DNA of 12,576 nt from Pseudomonadota bacterium (GTDB taxonomy: Bacteria; Pseudomonadota; Alphaproteobacteria; Caulobacterales; Aquidulcibacteraceae): contig JAEWNX010000259.1 in the NCBI GenBank assembly GCA_023461135.1, positions 1-12,576 on the forward strand. Direction: 5' to 3'. The notes under the pieces were generated by a model. The model was not told the DNA's origin, searched no databases, and was given only the letters and a program-made list of their open reading frames with translations. Positions 12,404-12,576 of this stretch are shown here, in pieces (position 1 is the stretch's first letter; the number at the start of each line of letters is the position of its first letter). The position numbers and the translations under genes were made by a program.

Positions 12404-12576
12404 TTGAGCACGCGCTACGATCCTCGCATGCACGCGTACGACGAGCAGTCTCGTCACGCCGGCACGATCTATCTGCTGATGCTCGTGGTCGCGCTCGCGT
12501 TCGGCGGCTTCGTCTGGCAGCTTTACAGCGCGCCGGACGTTCCACGCATTTCCGCGCCGCCTGGCCCGTACAAGAT
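12404..12576 (+). CDS. Bitopic membrane protein, probable SPOR-domain cell-division protein, 3' end cut by window edge
   Basis: The frame starts at TTG 12404 and is open to the window edge (57 codons). GGAG at 12392-12395 with 8 bases to the TTG supports this rare start; the in-frame ATG at 12428 lacks a site. The product has a short polar N-terminus (MSTRYDPRMHAYDEQSRHAG), one membrane helix at about 21-40, and then a proline-rich start of a periplasmic linker (SAPDVPRISAPPGPYK). This N-in, single-helix, proline-rich layout just after dgt matches the SPOR-domain protein usually found in the dgt-argS-SPOR-nagZ neighbourhood of alphaproteobacteria. The SPOR domain itself would lie beyond the window, so the call is by context. 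Confidence 0.7.
   Translation, partial: MSTRYDPRMHAYDEQSRHAGTIYLLMLVVALAFGGFVWQLYSAPDVPRISAPPGPYK

Noticed and set aside
1..12576. Mobile island, prophage, CRISPR array, tRNA or a new defence system
   Set aside because: No repeats with spacers, no integrase or transposase motifs, no tRNA-like cloverleaf that I could find, and no shift in composition. Nearly all genes belong to known core families.

Overview
This window looks like ordinary core chromosome from a GC-rich alphaproteobacterium, most likely in or near the Caulobacterales/Hyphomonadaceae. The assignment rests on alphaproteobacterial marker families (DUF2948, UPF0262), on the gene order murA-DUF2948-UPF0262-phosphatase-infA-maf-RNase E/G-yacG, and on the divergent erpA/dgt pair followed by a SPOR-type membrane protein. 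Base composition and codon use look even throughout. I see no transposase, integrase, phage gene, CRISPR array, tRNA or rRNA, and no recognisable undescribed multi-gene system.

Layout. (1) 1-937: a DUF898/YjgN-like membrane protein on the minus strand, cut by the window edge, and divergently a 36-residue basic protein. (2) 1043-6631, plus strand: a tightly packed run of nine genes, murA, DUF2948, UPF0262, low-molecular-weight phosphatase-like, infA, an SDR oxidoreductase, maf, a compact RNase E/G and yacG. Five junctions are 4-base ATGA overlaps. A candidate promoter lies before infA. The themes are peptidoglycan precursor synthesis, translation initiation, nucleotide and RNA processing, and gyrase control. 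(3) 6628-8020, minus strand: a 50-residue membrane protein, xth (exonuclease III) and DUF4112. (4) 8067-8402, plus strand: a three-helix membrane protein. (5) 8399-10957, minus strand: erpA, a Sel1-repeat protein, a nitroreductase, a GFA-fold protein and a Kbp-like BON-LysM protein. (6) 11042 to the end, plus strand: dgt, then the start of a bitopic membrane protein, probably a SPOR-domain cell-division protein.

The genes are dense. No gene-free stretch exceeds 300 bases; the largest are 938-1042, 8849-8940, 10958-11041 and 12281-12403, and what they hold is described in the entries.

The points most worth a second look are small. Candidate leaderless promoters lie directly at the starts of xth, the nitroreductase and the 111-residue membrane protein. 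A hairpin could mask the ribosome site of the Kbp-like gene. Two convergent gene pairs share their stop codons. Three departures from the gene order I expect in this class are an SDR wedged between infA and maf, no hisD between DUF2948 and UPF0262, and no argS after dgt.
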